45,102 nucleotides of DNA from Anaerobiospirillum succiniciproducens DSM 6400 (lineage in GTDB: Bacteria; Pseudomonadota; Gammaproteobacteria; Enterobacterales; Succinivibrionaceae), in NCBI RefSeq assembly GCF_000482845.1, contig NZ_AXWV01000032.1, forward strand, positions 1-45,102, written 5' to 3'. Below are positions 1 to 9,052 of the stretch, in pieces. The notes below the pieces were generated by a model that ran no database searches, was not told where the DNA came from, and saw nothing but the letters and a program-made list of their open reading frames with translations. Made by a program: the position numbers and the translations under genes. How positions within the stretch are numbered: the first letter of the stretch is position 1; each line of letters opens with the position of its first letter.

Positions 1-16
1 TGTAAATCAAATCTGC

Positions 17-93
17 GCACCCGTAGCTCAGCTGGATAGAGTAATCGGCTACGAACCGATCGGTCAGGAGTTCGAATCTCTTCGGGTGCGCCA
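17..93 (+). tRNA. tRNA-Arg (anticodon ACG)
   Basis: A complete cloverleaf can be drawn. The acceptor stem is GCACCCG (17-23) with CGGGTGC (83-89), followed by a discriminator G and an encoded CCA (91-93). The anticodon stem ATCGG/CCGAT encloses loop CTACGAA with ACG at 51-53. The T arm is AGGAG/CTCTT around TTCGAAT. It closely resembles E. coli tRNA-Arg(ACG). By family knowledge A34 is deaminated to inosine by TadA so that the tRNA reads CGU, CGC and CGA. No other tRNA is visible beside it, and its promoter lies at or beyond the window edge. Confidence 0.97.
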
Positions 94-795
94 CTCCTCT
101 CGAGCTTTCGCTCAATCTTGAACACCTCGTTCACAATCCCCTTTAAACAAACAAATTTTACTCAACGCCCTTATTGCGTCTTGAGTGTTTGCTATTTGTT
201 TATCCGCTATCTTTTAAAGATTTGTCATTTTGAAATTGGCTTTCGGTTTAAGATCAGCAACCTCAATTGCCACAAAAGCATTTCATATCACCTCATTGCT
301 TATGCAAGAGATCGTATCCATGATGTGCACCATATAGGCATGCAAGACCTGATATTTTGATTGTTTAAAAGATCTCAGTGGAGATCATTTACGGTACTTA
401 CAAGCATCTGCAACTGCCTAGAAAAGTTCACTGAAAATCAAAAAAAATATACCTTGTCAGAGCCTTTCCAAGATCCTAAGATAGTGGCCCCGCAAACACG
501 AAGAGGATCACTACTAGATCCATCTTTTGCTAAAAAACGCTGATATTTATCTTGTTTTAGCACATAAACAAGATATACATGCTTTTAACAATCTAGCCTT
601 TACACATAGAGATCTTGGTCATTTTTAGACTCTAGCGATCTCATATACAATAATGGCTATATAGCTGCACACAGCAAGATATTAAAAGCAGGATCTAAGA
701 TCACAATACTAAGAGATCGCATCACTTTGAGATCTCAAGATTAAGGCCTGTGCTTTTAGTTTGTTCAACTTTTCTTTAGATCAGGAGTTGCCTAA
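94..795. other. Gene-free region dense in GATC sites, upstream of dnaB
   Basis: No convincing gene is seen; the two short open frames here have no RBS and no recognisable protein character. The region is AT-rich and carries 14 GATC tetramers between 252 and 782, several inside AGATCT or GAGATCTC contexts (371, 611, 692, 731). That is about one per 38 bp, against roughly one per 146 bp in dnaB. I found no strict DnaA box (TTATNCACA). The last GATC (779-782) overlaps the dnaB leader, where AGGAG (783-787) is the RBS. The region presumably holds the dnaB promoter, but I cannot assign its elements. Confidence 0.6.
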
Positions 796-2259
796 ATGAG
801 TGATTATGGTAGCAGCCAGTCAGTCTCTAGAGACACACCTAAAGACCTCGATGCTGAGCGTAGCTTCTTAGGAGCCCTGATCCAGGATGGCACTTTGCTC
901 TCAAAAGTATCAGAGACAGTAGGTGCTTTAAACGAAGAAGAGTTCATCTCAAACAAGAACCGTCTTATCTACAAGACCATCTTGCAGCGCTCTGCATCTT
1001 CAGATGACTTTAACCGTACTGTCTTATGTGACATGCTTGAGACCGACGGCAATCTCGACAAAGCAGGTGGCTATAGCTATATCGCAAGCTTGATCACAGG
1101 CATTAGCCTGCCTACATCAGCTGTGATTGAGTTTGCGCAAATTATCCGCAATAAAGCTCGACGTCGCGCCATGATTGAGCTGAGCGAAGACATCATTAAC
1201 ATGTGCTATGAGCCTAATGGTCTGTCCGTTAAAGAGATTTACGATAAGGCTGCAGGCTCTATCTTTGAGCTAGTTGAAAACTCCAATAACAATAATGAAG
1301 GTCCTAAACCTGTAGTAGCTCAGGCCGTAGAATTACTCGAAAAAATCCAGAAGGACATGCGCAACCCAAATATGATGTCGGGTGTGCCAAGCGGGTTTGC
1401 GGAGTTAGATAATATTACTCAAGGTTTGCAGCCTGGCTCGCTTAATATTATTGCCGCACGACCTTCTGTGGGTAAGACATCCTTTGCGATGAACATCGTG
1501 GCCAATATCGCCATGAATCCAGATGTTACTAAGCCTGCATTAGTCTTCTCGCTTGAAATGCCTACAGAACAGATCCTCTTGCGTCTTCTGTCCACATTTG
1601 GTCGCATCAGTATGAATGACTTAAGATCAGGTAAGGTAAACAATACCCACTGGTCTGACATTATTCGTAAGCTCAAAATGCTTACTATGGTGCTGCCTCA
1701 AGATCGCTATATGGACAAGCTGTATATCGACGATAGCTCTGATTTAACTCCATTAGAGCTACGTAGTCGTGCTCGTAAGCTTGCCAATGAATATGGCGGT
1801 CTTAGCGTCATTATGATCGACTACGTGCAGTTAATGCGTGCTCAAAGTAAAGCAGCTAACCGTACCTTAGAAATTGCTGAGATCTCACGCTCTTTAAAGA
1901 TGCTTGCAAAAGAGCTTAAAGTGCCAGTTCTTGCATTAGCACAGCTTAATCGTGAAGTTGATAGCCGAAAAGATCACCGTCCATTAAACTCCGATCTGCG
2001 TGAGTCAGGTTCGTTAGAGCAGGATGCTGATATGATTATGTTCTTGCAGCGTGAGGCTATTTATGGTCCAGGTCCTGGCGGTCATGACAACTCTAATGAG
2101 GCTACCTTAATCATTGGCAAAAACCGTAACGGTGCCATTGCTGACATCGATCTTCACTTTATCGGTGAGTACACTGCCTTCTACGACAAGGGCTATGCTG
2201 AGGCCAACTTCGATAATGCTGCCCCTGTCCCAACATCAGATGTCATCGCCTACAGCTAG
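796..2259 (+). CDS. dnaB: Replicative DNA helicase DnaB
   Basis: The 487-residue product is the hexameric 5'-3' replicative helicase that unwinds the fork and recruits primase. The N-terminal domain begins around residue 15 with the typical run 'PKDLDAERSFLGALI'. The RecA-like domain has a Walker A 'ARPSVGKTS' with K227, then 'VFSLEMP' and the Walker B region 'VIMIDYVQLM'. Late motifs 'QLNREVDSR' and 'DLRESGSLEQDAD' are intact. Length is close to the E. coli protein (about 470). The ATG is preceded by AGGAG eight bases upstream. alr follows on the same strand, as in E. coli. The C-terminal tail is Ala/Pro-rich and not conserved. No truncation is seen. Confidence 0.97.
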   Translation: MSDYGSSQSVSRDTPKDLDAERSFLGALIQDGTLLSKVSETVGALNEEEFISNKNRLIYKTILQRSASSDDFNRTVLCDMLETDGNLDKAGGYSYIASLITGISLPTSAVIEFAQIIRNKARRRAMIELSEDIINMCYEPNGLSVKEIYDKAAGSIFELVENSNNNNEGPKPVVAQAVELLEKIQKDMRNPNMMSGVPSGFAELDNITQGLQPGSLNIIAARPSVGKTSFAMNIVANIAMNPDVTKPALVFSLEMPTEQILLRLLSTFGRISMNDLRSGKVNNTHWSDIIRKLKMLTMVLPQDRYMDKLYIDDSSDLTPLELRSRARKLANEYGGLSVIMIDYVQLMRAQSKAANRTLEIAEISRSLKMLAKELKVPVLALAQLNREVDSRKDHRPLNSDLRESGSLEQDADMIMFLQREAIYGPGPGGHDNSNEATLIIGKNRNGAIADIDLHFIGEYTAFYDKGYAEANFDNAAPVPTSDVIAYS

Positions 2260-2766
2260 GCATCATTAACTACTACCATCACAACTGCCAGATCTCATCT
2301 GGTAGTTGTCGCTAGTATATGTAGCCCATCTACTGTTAATTGCTCCACATACTTTGAGCATTCTAAGAGCACATCTTTAAAATCCCAAGCTTGCCTGCCA
2401 CATATCTACCTACGCTTAACTTGCCTTGGATATGGCCGCTAAGGCTAAGTGTGACCATTTACATTGGCTAGGCATGCATCTCTTTTATCTTGGGCAACAG
2501 ATTCTCTTTGCCCTTAGCTCTCTTTTATCTTGGGCAACAGATTCTCTTTGCCCTTAGCTCTCTTTTTCTTTATGAGACTAAACGTTATGGTGCAGTGCTA
2601 TTTTGCACTTGAATAAGAAATAGTAAGACCCTTATGAGCATATCTTGTACAATAGACAGGCCTCATTGATGAGGCAGTACAAAAGTGTAAGGACATGCTC
2701 GTAATAACTTGCGATTATGTCCATGCACTTTTTTCTAATAGCATAGCATCATCGGCGTATTACAAA
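2260..2766. other. dnaB-alr intergenic region
   Basis: This 507-bp gap holds the 40-bp tandem duplication (2481-2560), a TACAAT -10-like hexamer at 2648-2653 without a good -35, and a perfect 7-bp hairpin GCCTCAT/ATGAGGC at 2660-2675 where a transcript would begin. A small hairpin also follows dnaB near 2279-2310 (CAACTGCCAGA ... TCTGGTAGTTG). A purine run AAGGA (2689-2693) sits only one base from an ATG at 2695, which is too close for a normal RBS. No gene is seen. Confidence 0.6.
2481..2560. repeat. Perfect 40-bp tandem duplication
   Basis: Bases 2481-2520 are repeated identically at 2521-2560, and a third copy starts (TCTTTTT) and then diverges. Each unit contains GGGCAA and TTGCCC arms able to form a 6-bp hairpin with a 10-nt loop, followed by a T-rich run. 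Perfect identity suggests a recent duplication. The unit may be a dnaB terminator or leader hairpin that was duplicated, but its role is unknown. Confidence 0.9.
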
Positions 2767-3849
2767 ATGAAATCAGTAACCGCAGTCATTAACCGTCAGG
2801 CTTTAGTTGACAACCTTAAGCTCATTAGATCAAAAGTGCCTGAGTCAAATCTGGTCGCGGTGGTAAAGGCCAATGCTTATGGTCATGGCTTAGTTCAAGT
2901 CGCCCGCACCTTAGAGCCTTACGTTGAAGCTTTTGCTGTGGCCCGTGTGCCTGAGGCTATGGAGCTTAAACTCTCTGGTATCAAAAAGAAGATTATCTTA
3001 CTAGAGGGCTTTTTAAACGCTGAGGATATCCCTGTTATTTCAGAGCACGGCTTTTATACTGCTGTCCATGATATGGAACAGATTAAAGCCATTGAGCAAA
3101 GCCACATCAGCAAGCCTATTAATGCCTGGTTAAAGATTGATATTGGCATGCATCGCTTAGGTGCTGCTGAAGACGAAGTGGCCAAGATGAAGCAGCTTTT
3201 AGAGAGCTCTGACAAGGTTGCCAAACCAATCGGCCTTATCTCCCATCTAAGCGTTGCCGATACCCCTGAAAAGGATGAGTACAATCAGCAGCAGATTGAA
3301 TACTTCAATAAAGTAGCTAAGTGCTTTAGTGGTGATATCTGTTTAGCTAACAGTGCAGGCATCATTGCTTGTCCAAATGCTCGAACTCAGTGGGTACGTC
3401 CTGGCATCATTATGTACGGCATTTCACCTTTTGCCGATCGTACTGGCTCAGATTTAGGTCTTACCCCTGTGATGACTTTAAAAAGCTCCCTCATTGCTAT
3501 GCGCAAAGTTAAAAAGGGCGCAATGGTTGGCTATGGTGCTGCATGGACAGCCCCATATGACACCGTTATTGGTATTGTTGCAGCTGGTTATGGCGATGGT
3601 TACCCTCGCTCTATGCCTAATGGCACACCAGTACGCATTAATGGTCGCAACGTCCCAACCGCAGGCCACGTCTGTATGGATATGCTCTTTGTCGACTTAG
3701 GACCAGAGAGTACCGATAAGATCGGTGATGAAGTGATATTGTGGGGCGATGGTCTGCCTGTAGAGCGTATTGCTGCTTTAGCCAATACTATTCCATATGA
3801 GTTAGTCTGCCGCATTATGCCTCGTGTGAACATCGAGACCATCAACTAG
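2767..3849 (+). CDS. alr: Alanine racemase
   Basis: This PLP enzyme interconverts L- and D-alanine for peptidoglycan. The PLP lysine is K34 in 'AVVKANAYGHG' and the second catalytic base is Y256 in 'VGYGAAW'. The motif 'WLKIDIGMHRLG' and the C-terminal domain are complete. I chose the ATG at 2767 because it gives 360 residues and the normal family start ('MKSVTAVINRQALVDNL'); E. coli Alr is about 359. An in-frame ATG at 2695 would add 24 residues with no family counterpart, and its AAGGA lies one base away. The 2767 start itself has no obvious RBS, so the start is uncertain although the gene is not. It lies after dnaB, as in E. coli. Confidence 0.95.
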   Translation: MKSVTAVINRQALVDNLKLIRSKVPESNLVAVVKANAYGHGLVQVARTLEPYVEAFAVARVPEAMELKLSGIKKKIILLEGFLNAEDIPVISEHGFYTAVHDMEQIKAIEQSHISKPINAWLKIDIGMHRLGAAEDEVAKMKQLLESSDKVAKPIGLISHLSVADTPEKDEYNQQQIEYFNKVAKCFSGDICLANSAGIIACPNARTQWVRPGIIMYGISPFADRTGSDLGLTPVMTLKSSLIAMRKVKKGAMVGYGAAWTAPYDTVIGIVAAGYGDGYPRSMPNGTPVRINGRNVPTAGHVCMDMLFVDLGPESTDKIGDEVILWGDGLPVERIAALANTIPYELVCRIMPRVNIETIN

Positions 3850-3873
3850 CAGCTATAGACAAACTGCTCAGCC

Positions 3874-4016
3874 CTCATGGCTGCGGCCATAGCCACGTAG
3901 TGACAGTCTCATCACTGCGGCTAAAGCCACGTAGCTACACTCTCATGGCTGCGGCCATAGCCACGTAGTAACACTCTCATCGCTGCAGCCTTGCAGCGAG
4001 TGCAGCAACGCTTCTC
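3874..4016. repeat. 34-bp tandem repeats after alr
   Basis: Three units of exactly 34 bp start at 3874, 3908 and 3942, each of the form CTCATNNCTGCGGC...AGCCACGTAG followed by a variable tail. Units 1 and 3 are nearly identical; unit 2 has a few substitutions. A fourth, degenerate unit begins at 3976. Units 1 and 3 contain short TGGCT/AGCCA arms. The array lies just downstream of the alr stop and is probably transcribed with alr, but has no known function. Confidence 0.85.
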
Positions 4017-4070
4017 ATGCAGCTGTAGCTGCAGGAGGCACATAGCTTTAAGATTGGCATAGGCTTAATC

Positions 4071-4112
4071 CAAAGAAAAAGCCTTGTTAATGCTAACAGG
4101 GCTTTTTCTTTG
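4071..4112. terminator. Bidirectional terminator between alr and nadC
   Basis: A 13-bp inverted repeat, CAAAGAAAAAGCC with GGCTTTTTCTTTG, flanks a loop of about 16 nt. It has an A tract on one side and a T tract on the other, so it can end transcripts from alr (plus) and nadC (minus), which converge here. Confidence 0.85.
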
Positions 4113-4121
4113 TAAGCTAAG

Positions 4122-4168
4122 TAGCGGCGCTTTAGCATGCATGCATGAATGCATGCTAAGGCCGCTGC
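4122..4168. repeat. Long palindrome downstream of nadC
   Basis: The core is TTAGCATGCAT (4132-4142) and its exact complement ATGCATGCTAA (4149-4159) around GCATGA. Flanking AGCGGCGC/GGCCGCT extends the stem imperfectly to about 45 bp. It has no T tract, so it is not a standard terminator. It could form a cruciform or a strong 3'-end RNA hairpin for nadC. Confidence 0.75.
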
Positions 4169-4246
4169 TTTCTTAGCTCTTGCTTAGACTTTATTGGCAC
4201 TAGCATAGTCTATTTTAGCTACTGCTTAGACTTGCTTTTGTCTAGC

Positions 4247-5490
<1,244 letters not shown>

Positions 5491-6589
5491 GTGTTAGACA
5501 ACATTTCTTTACAAACGCGCCTTGATAACTTGCAAGAACGTACTGATTCCCTCAGGGGGTATCTTTGATTTAGCTTCCAAACGCGAGCGCTTGGAAGAGG
5601 TAAACGGTCTGATGGAAGACCCAGAGGTCTGGGGTGATTCTGAAAAAGCACAAGCTCTTGGTAAAGAGCGCCAGACTTTAGAGCATGTCATTCAAACCTT
5701 TGATGACATTGACAGCGGACTTTCAGATGTGGCTATGCTCTATGAGCTAGGCACAGAAGAGAATGATGAGAACACTCTCAATGAGGCAGTCGCTGAGTGC
5801 GATGCTTTAGAACAAAAAGTAGAGACTTTAGAGTTCGAAAGAATGTTCTCCAAAGAGCATGACAATTCCGACTGCTACTTAGATATTCAGTCAGGTTCAG
5901 GCGGTACCGAAGCTCAAGATTGGGCTGAGATGGTCATGCGCATGTACGTCAAATTTGGTGAAAAACACGGCTTTAAGTGCACTGTAACCGACCTTACTGA
6001 AGGTGAAGTTGCAGGCATCAAAGGAGCCACTGTTAAGTTTGAGGGCCCATATGCCTATGGCTGGCTACGTACCGAAACAGGCATTCACCGCCTAGTACGT
6101 AAATCACCATTTGACTCAAATAACCGTCGTCATACTTCATTTTGCTCAGCTTTCGTTTACCCTGAAATCGACAACAATATCACCATTGATATCAACCCTG
6201 CCGACCTTAAGACCGATGTATTCCGCTCTTCAGGTGCCGGTGGTCAGCACGTAAACAAGACTGAATCAGCAGTACGTATTACTCACATTCCGACAGGCAT
6301 TGTGGTCTCTTGCCAAAATGAGCGTTCGCAGTTTCAAAACCGCGATCAGGCTATGAAGCAATTGCGTGCCAAGCTCTATGAATTAGAGCTGCGCAAACAA
6401 CGCAGTGAACAACAAGCCATCGAAGATAGTAAAGACGACATCGGCTGGGGCTCTCAAATTCGCTCCTACGTGCTCGATGACGCCCGTGTTAAAGACTTAC
6501 GTACCAACGTTGAATGTCGTGACACTACCAAGGTCTTAAACGGAGACCTTGACCAATTTATTGAGGCAAGCTTAAAGCAAGGCCTATAG
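5491..6589 (+). CDS. prfB: Peptide chain release factor 2, programmed +1 frameshift
   Basis: RF2 recognises UGA and UAA stop codons. The reading frame starts at GTG 5491 and runs 25 codons to CTT TGA at 5563-5568. The slippery context AGG GGG TAT CTT TGA is the classic E. coli one, with an internal Shine-Dalgarno-like AGGGGG at 5554-5559. Skipping one T (5566) continues at 5567 as '[13 protein letters not shown]', giving about 365 residues, the E. coli RF2 length. The downstream part has the GGQ loop '[14 protein letters not shown]' and the SPF anticodon-mimic tripeptide in '[14 protein letters not shown]'. Read-through depends on RF2 level (autoregulation, established for the family). A caller that ignores the shift would start falsely near 5522. 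lysS follows, as in E. coli. Confidence 0.96.
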
Positions 6590-6738
6590 TTAAGGCTATT
6601 TGTACGATTAAAGCTAAGTCCATACACGCAACAAAATTCACTGTGCTCTTATCAGTCCTGTAACTTAGGTAAGTTACAAGGTCAAACATACTGATAGTAA
6701 GTGCATCAATAGTGTATGTGCTTGATAGAGCCTTAAAC

Positions 6739-6778
6739 AAGATAATCTAGATGCTCTTGTAAGGCATAAGATTATCTT
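6739..6778 (+). repeat. Inverted repeat between prfB and lysS
   Basis: AAGATAATCT (6739-6748) is complementary to AGATTATCTT (6769-6778) around a 20-nt loop, followed shortly by a run of six T. A second perfect 8-bp hairpin, TGTAACTT/AAGTTACA, lies at 6659-6678. The first may be a partial terminator or leader hairpin for lysS. Confidence 0.55.
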
Positions 6779-6820
6779 TACAGAATTTTTTAAGCCTTTT
6801 AACCAGGATCCATAACGACC

Positions 6821-8353
6821 ATGACTCAGGCTACTACTCCAAACACTGAGAACACCAACTCTCAAATTCTTGAGCGCCGCGAGAAGCTTGCTGCTTTACG
6901 TGAGCAAGGCCAAGCCTATCCAAACGACTTCCACCGTGATGCCATTTCTTGCGACATCGTCAAGGCTAACGCAGATAAAGATGCTGACACCCTTGAGCAA
7001 GAGAAGAACACCTACACTATCGCTGGTCGTATCATGACCCGCCGCATCATGGGTAAGGCTGCTTTTGCTACCTTACAGGATATGGGCGGTAAGATTCAGG
7101 TATACGTTACCCGCGATGCTCTGCCAGAGGGTCAGTACCAGGAGCTCTTCAAGAAGTTAGACTTAGGTGACATCATTGGTGTTACTGGCTATGCCTTCAA
7201 GACCAAGACTGGTGAGCTTACCCTGCACGTTACCTCACTGCGTCTGTTAGTAAAGGCTCTGCGTCCTCTGCCTGAGAAGTACAAGGGCTTAGTAGATCAA
7301 GAGGCACGTTGCCGTCAGCGTTACTTAGACCTGATTGCTAACGAAGAGTCCCGTCGTGCATTCCAGATCCGTACTAAGATTGTTTCCTTTATCCGCCGTT
7401 ACATGGATGAGGCTCGCTTCATGGAAGTTGAAACTCCTATGATGCACGTCATCCCAGGTGGTGCTAACGCTAAGCCATTTATCACCCACCACAATGCCCT
7501 CGATATGGACATGTACTTACGTATCGCACCAGAGCTTTACTTAAAGCGTCTGGTTGTGGGTGGTTTTGAGCGTGTTTACGAGATCAACCGTAACTTCCGT
7601 AACGAGGGTATCGACGTTCGTCATAACCCAGAGTTCACCATGATTGAGTTCTATATGGCCTATCATGATTACAACGATCTCATCGACTTTACTGAAGACC
7701 TCTTCCGTAAGATGGCCTTAGATGTTTTAGGCGATACCAAGGTTCACTATGGCAAGGAAGGCGAAGAGGGCTTAGACCTCGACTTTGCTAAGCCATTTGA
7801 GCGTCTGACCATGCGTGAGGCTATTGTTAAGTACTCTGATGGCAAGATCACTATGGAAGATCTTGAAGATGAGGACAAGGCACGCGAGTGGTGTAAGAAG
7901 CTGCACGTTGAGATGAATAAGGGTTGGGTATTAGGTCACTACATTGCTGCCTTATTCGAAGAAGTTGCTGAGTCTAAGTTACAGCAGCCTACCTTCATTA
8001 CTGAGTACCCAGCTGAGATTTCTCCATTAGCTCGCCGTTCTGACGTAAACCCAGCTTTCACCGATCGCTTTGAGTTCTTCATTGGCGGCCGTGAAATGGG
8101 TAACGGCTTCTCTGAGCTTAACGATCCAGATGATCAGGCAGGTCGTTTCCGTCAGCAGGCAGAGCAGAAGAAGTGCGGTGATGACGAGGCTATGTACTAC
8201 GATGAGGACTACATTGTAGCCTTAGAGCACGGTCTGCCTCCTACTGCTGGTGAGGGTATCGGTATTGATCGCGTAGTTATGCTCTTTGCTAACTGCCACA
8301 CCATCCGTGACGTAATCTTATTCCCAACCTTACGTCTGCAAAACAACAAGTAA
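6821..8353 (+). CDS. lysS: Lysyl-tRNA synthetase (class II)
   Basis: This enzyme charges tRNA-Lys. The 510-residue protein has an OB-fold anticodon-binding domain in about residues 60-170 ('[18 protein letters not shown]') and a class II catalytic domain. The class II motifs are visible: motif 1 around '[21 protein letters not shown]', motif 2 '[22 protein letters not shown]', and motif 3 '[13 protein letters not shown]'. Length matches E. coli LysS (505). Codon use appears strongly biased, consistent with high expression. It follows prfB after 231 bp, the E. coli order. A structured 3' region and a strong terminator follow. Confidence 0.97.
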   Translation: MTQATTPNTENTNSQILERREKLAALREQGQAYPNDFHRDAISCDIVKANADKDADTLEQEKNTYTIAGRIMTRRIMGKAAFATLQDMGGKIQVYVTRDALPEGQYQELFKKLDLGDIIGVTGYAFKTKTGELTLHVTSLRLLVKALRPLPEKYKGLVDQEARCRQRYLDLIANEESRRAFQIRTKIVSFIRRYMDEARFMEVETPMMHVIPGGANAKPFITHHNALDMDMYLRIAPELYLKRLVVGGFERVYEINRNFRNEGIDVRHNPEFTMIEFYMAYHDYNDLIDFTEDLFRKMALDVLGDTKVHYGKEGEEGLDLDFAKPFERLTMREAIVKYSDGKITMEDLEDEDKAREWCKKLHVEMNKGWVLGHYIAALFEEVAESKLQQPTFITEYPAEISPLARRSDVNPAFTDRFEFFIGGREMGNGFSELNDPDDQAGRFRQQAEQKKCGDDEAMYYDEDYIVALEHGLPPTAGEGIGIDRVVMLFANCHTIRDVILFPTLRLQNNK

Positions 8354-8389
8354 GAGTACCTTTAAGCCGCTCTAGTTTGTTGTACGCAA

Positions 8390-8559
8390 CATGAGGCTCT
8401 AAATGCTAAGAGGCAATGATGCTTTCATTAGCTTATCTTGATTCTTAGAGCCTTACATGGGCTAACACTCTTAGATGTCAAAGACATCTAAGAGATTACA
8501 AGTGCGCTGTACTCATGTAAGCCCATAGTATTGAAAAGCCCGCCTCGTGCGGGCTTTTC
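8390..8559 (+). ncRNA. Candidate structured 3' UTR or 3'-derived small RNA of lysS
   Basis: Between the lysS stop and its terminator several nested inverted repeats cover most of the sequence. AGGCTCTAA (8394-8402) pairs with TTAGAGCCT (8445-8453). CTTACATG (8452-8459) pairs with CATGTAAG (8514-8521). Inside that lies a perfect 12-bp hairpin, CTCTTAGATGTC/GACATCTAAGAG (8468-8494), with a 3-nt loop. A GC-rich terminator ends the unit. This layout fits a processed 3' small RNA or a stabilising 3' UTR. No known RNA family is recognised, and there is no evidence of a separate promoter. Confidence 0.45.
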
Positions 8560-8568
8560 ATATTTTGC
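8533..8568 (+). terminator. Terminator after lysS
   Basis: A perfect 11-bp stem GAAAAGCCCGC/GCGGGCTTTTC with loop CTCGT (8533-8559) is followed by a T-rich stretch (ATATTTT). It is a strong rho-independent terminator. Confidence 0.9.
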
Positions 8569-9052
8569 TAGAGAGGAGAGCTGCTCTTTGTCGTTGTGCT
8601 TATCCAATATTCACTGCCTTGCTGCCTTTGTCATTAAAGGTTGAAACACTAAGAACTTAGTAAGTGCACCAGTATGATGCAAAAACTAACTTTACCAAGG
8701 CGAGAATGTGATTGTTGCACAACTTTGGCGCTATCAGGTGCAAATTAGGGAGTAAAAGGGCGCAAAAATCGCAAAAACAGTGCGTATAGCTATATTTGAT
8801 CTTTATAGACTGCCTTGCGTTGCTTAAAATTGTTAACACAAGGTCATGTATATTTCATGGCTCGCTTCATATAGTCATGCTGGCGCTTGCTGCCCTTTGT
8901 AATGAAGCTTTGTACGCAAGATTAACAAGAGTCTTTGTATCCCTGCTTCAAGCACTGTGCATTGACCCTGCTATACACTGGATCATTAAGCTATAGGAGC
9001 TTTTGCTAGCTCCTTAGTCTAGATGACACTTTTCGTCCCACACGGAGCTGAT
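8569..9052. other. lysS-dapA intergenic region
   Basis: About 480 bp without a supported gene. A hairpin AGGAGC/GCTCCT (near 8996-9014) lies just before the dapA start and could influence its translation. I looked for a lysine riboswitch and saw no convincing match. Confidence 0.45.

Noticed and set aside
118..543. Two adjacent open frames between tRNA-Arg and dnaB.
   Set aside because: No RBS, no recognisable domain, composition like AT-rich intergenic DNA, and overlap with the GATC-dense stretch.
252..782. Chromosomal origin (oriC).
   Set aside because: GATC density is suggestive but no strict DnaA box or AT-rich 13-mer set was found, and dnaA, gidA/mnmG or rpmH are not adjacent.
5522..6589. 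prfB starting at 5522 as a 355-residue protein.
   Set aside because: That start is in the +1 frame upstream of the frameshift site and would lose the conserved N terminus; the GTG at 5491 with the shift at CTT TGA matches RF2 exactly.
8569..9052. Lysine riboswitch upstream of dapA.
   Set aside because: No L-box core pattern could be matched; only a short hairpin near the start codon is visible.
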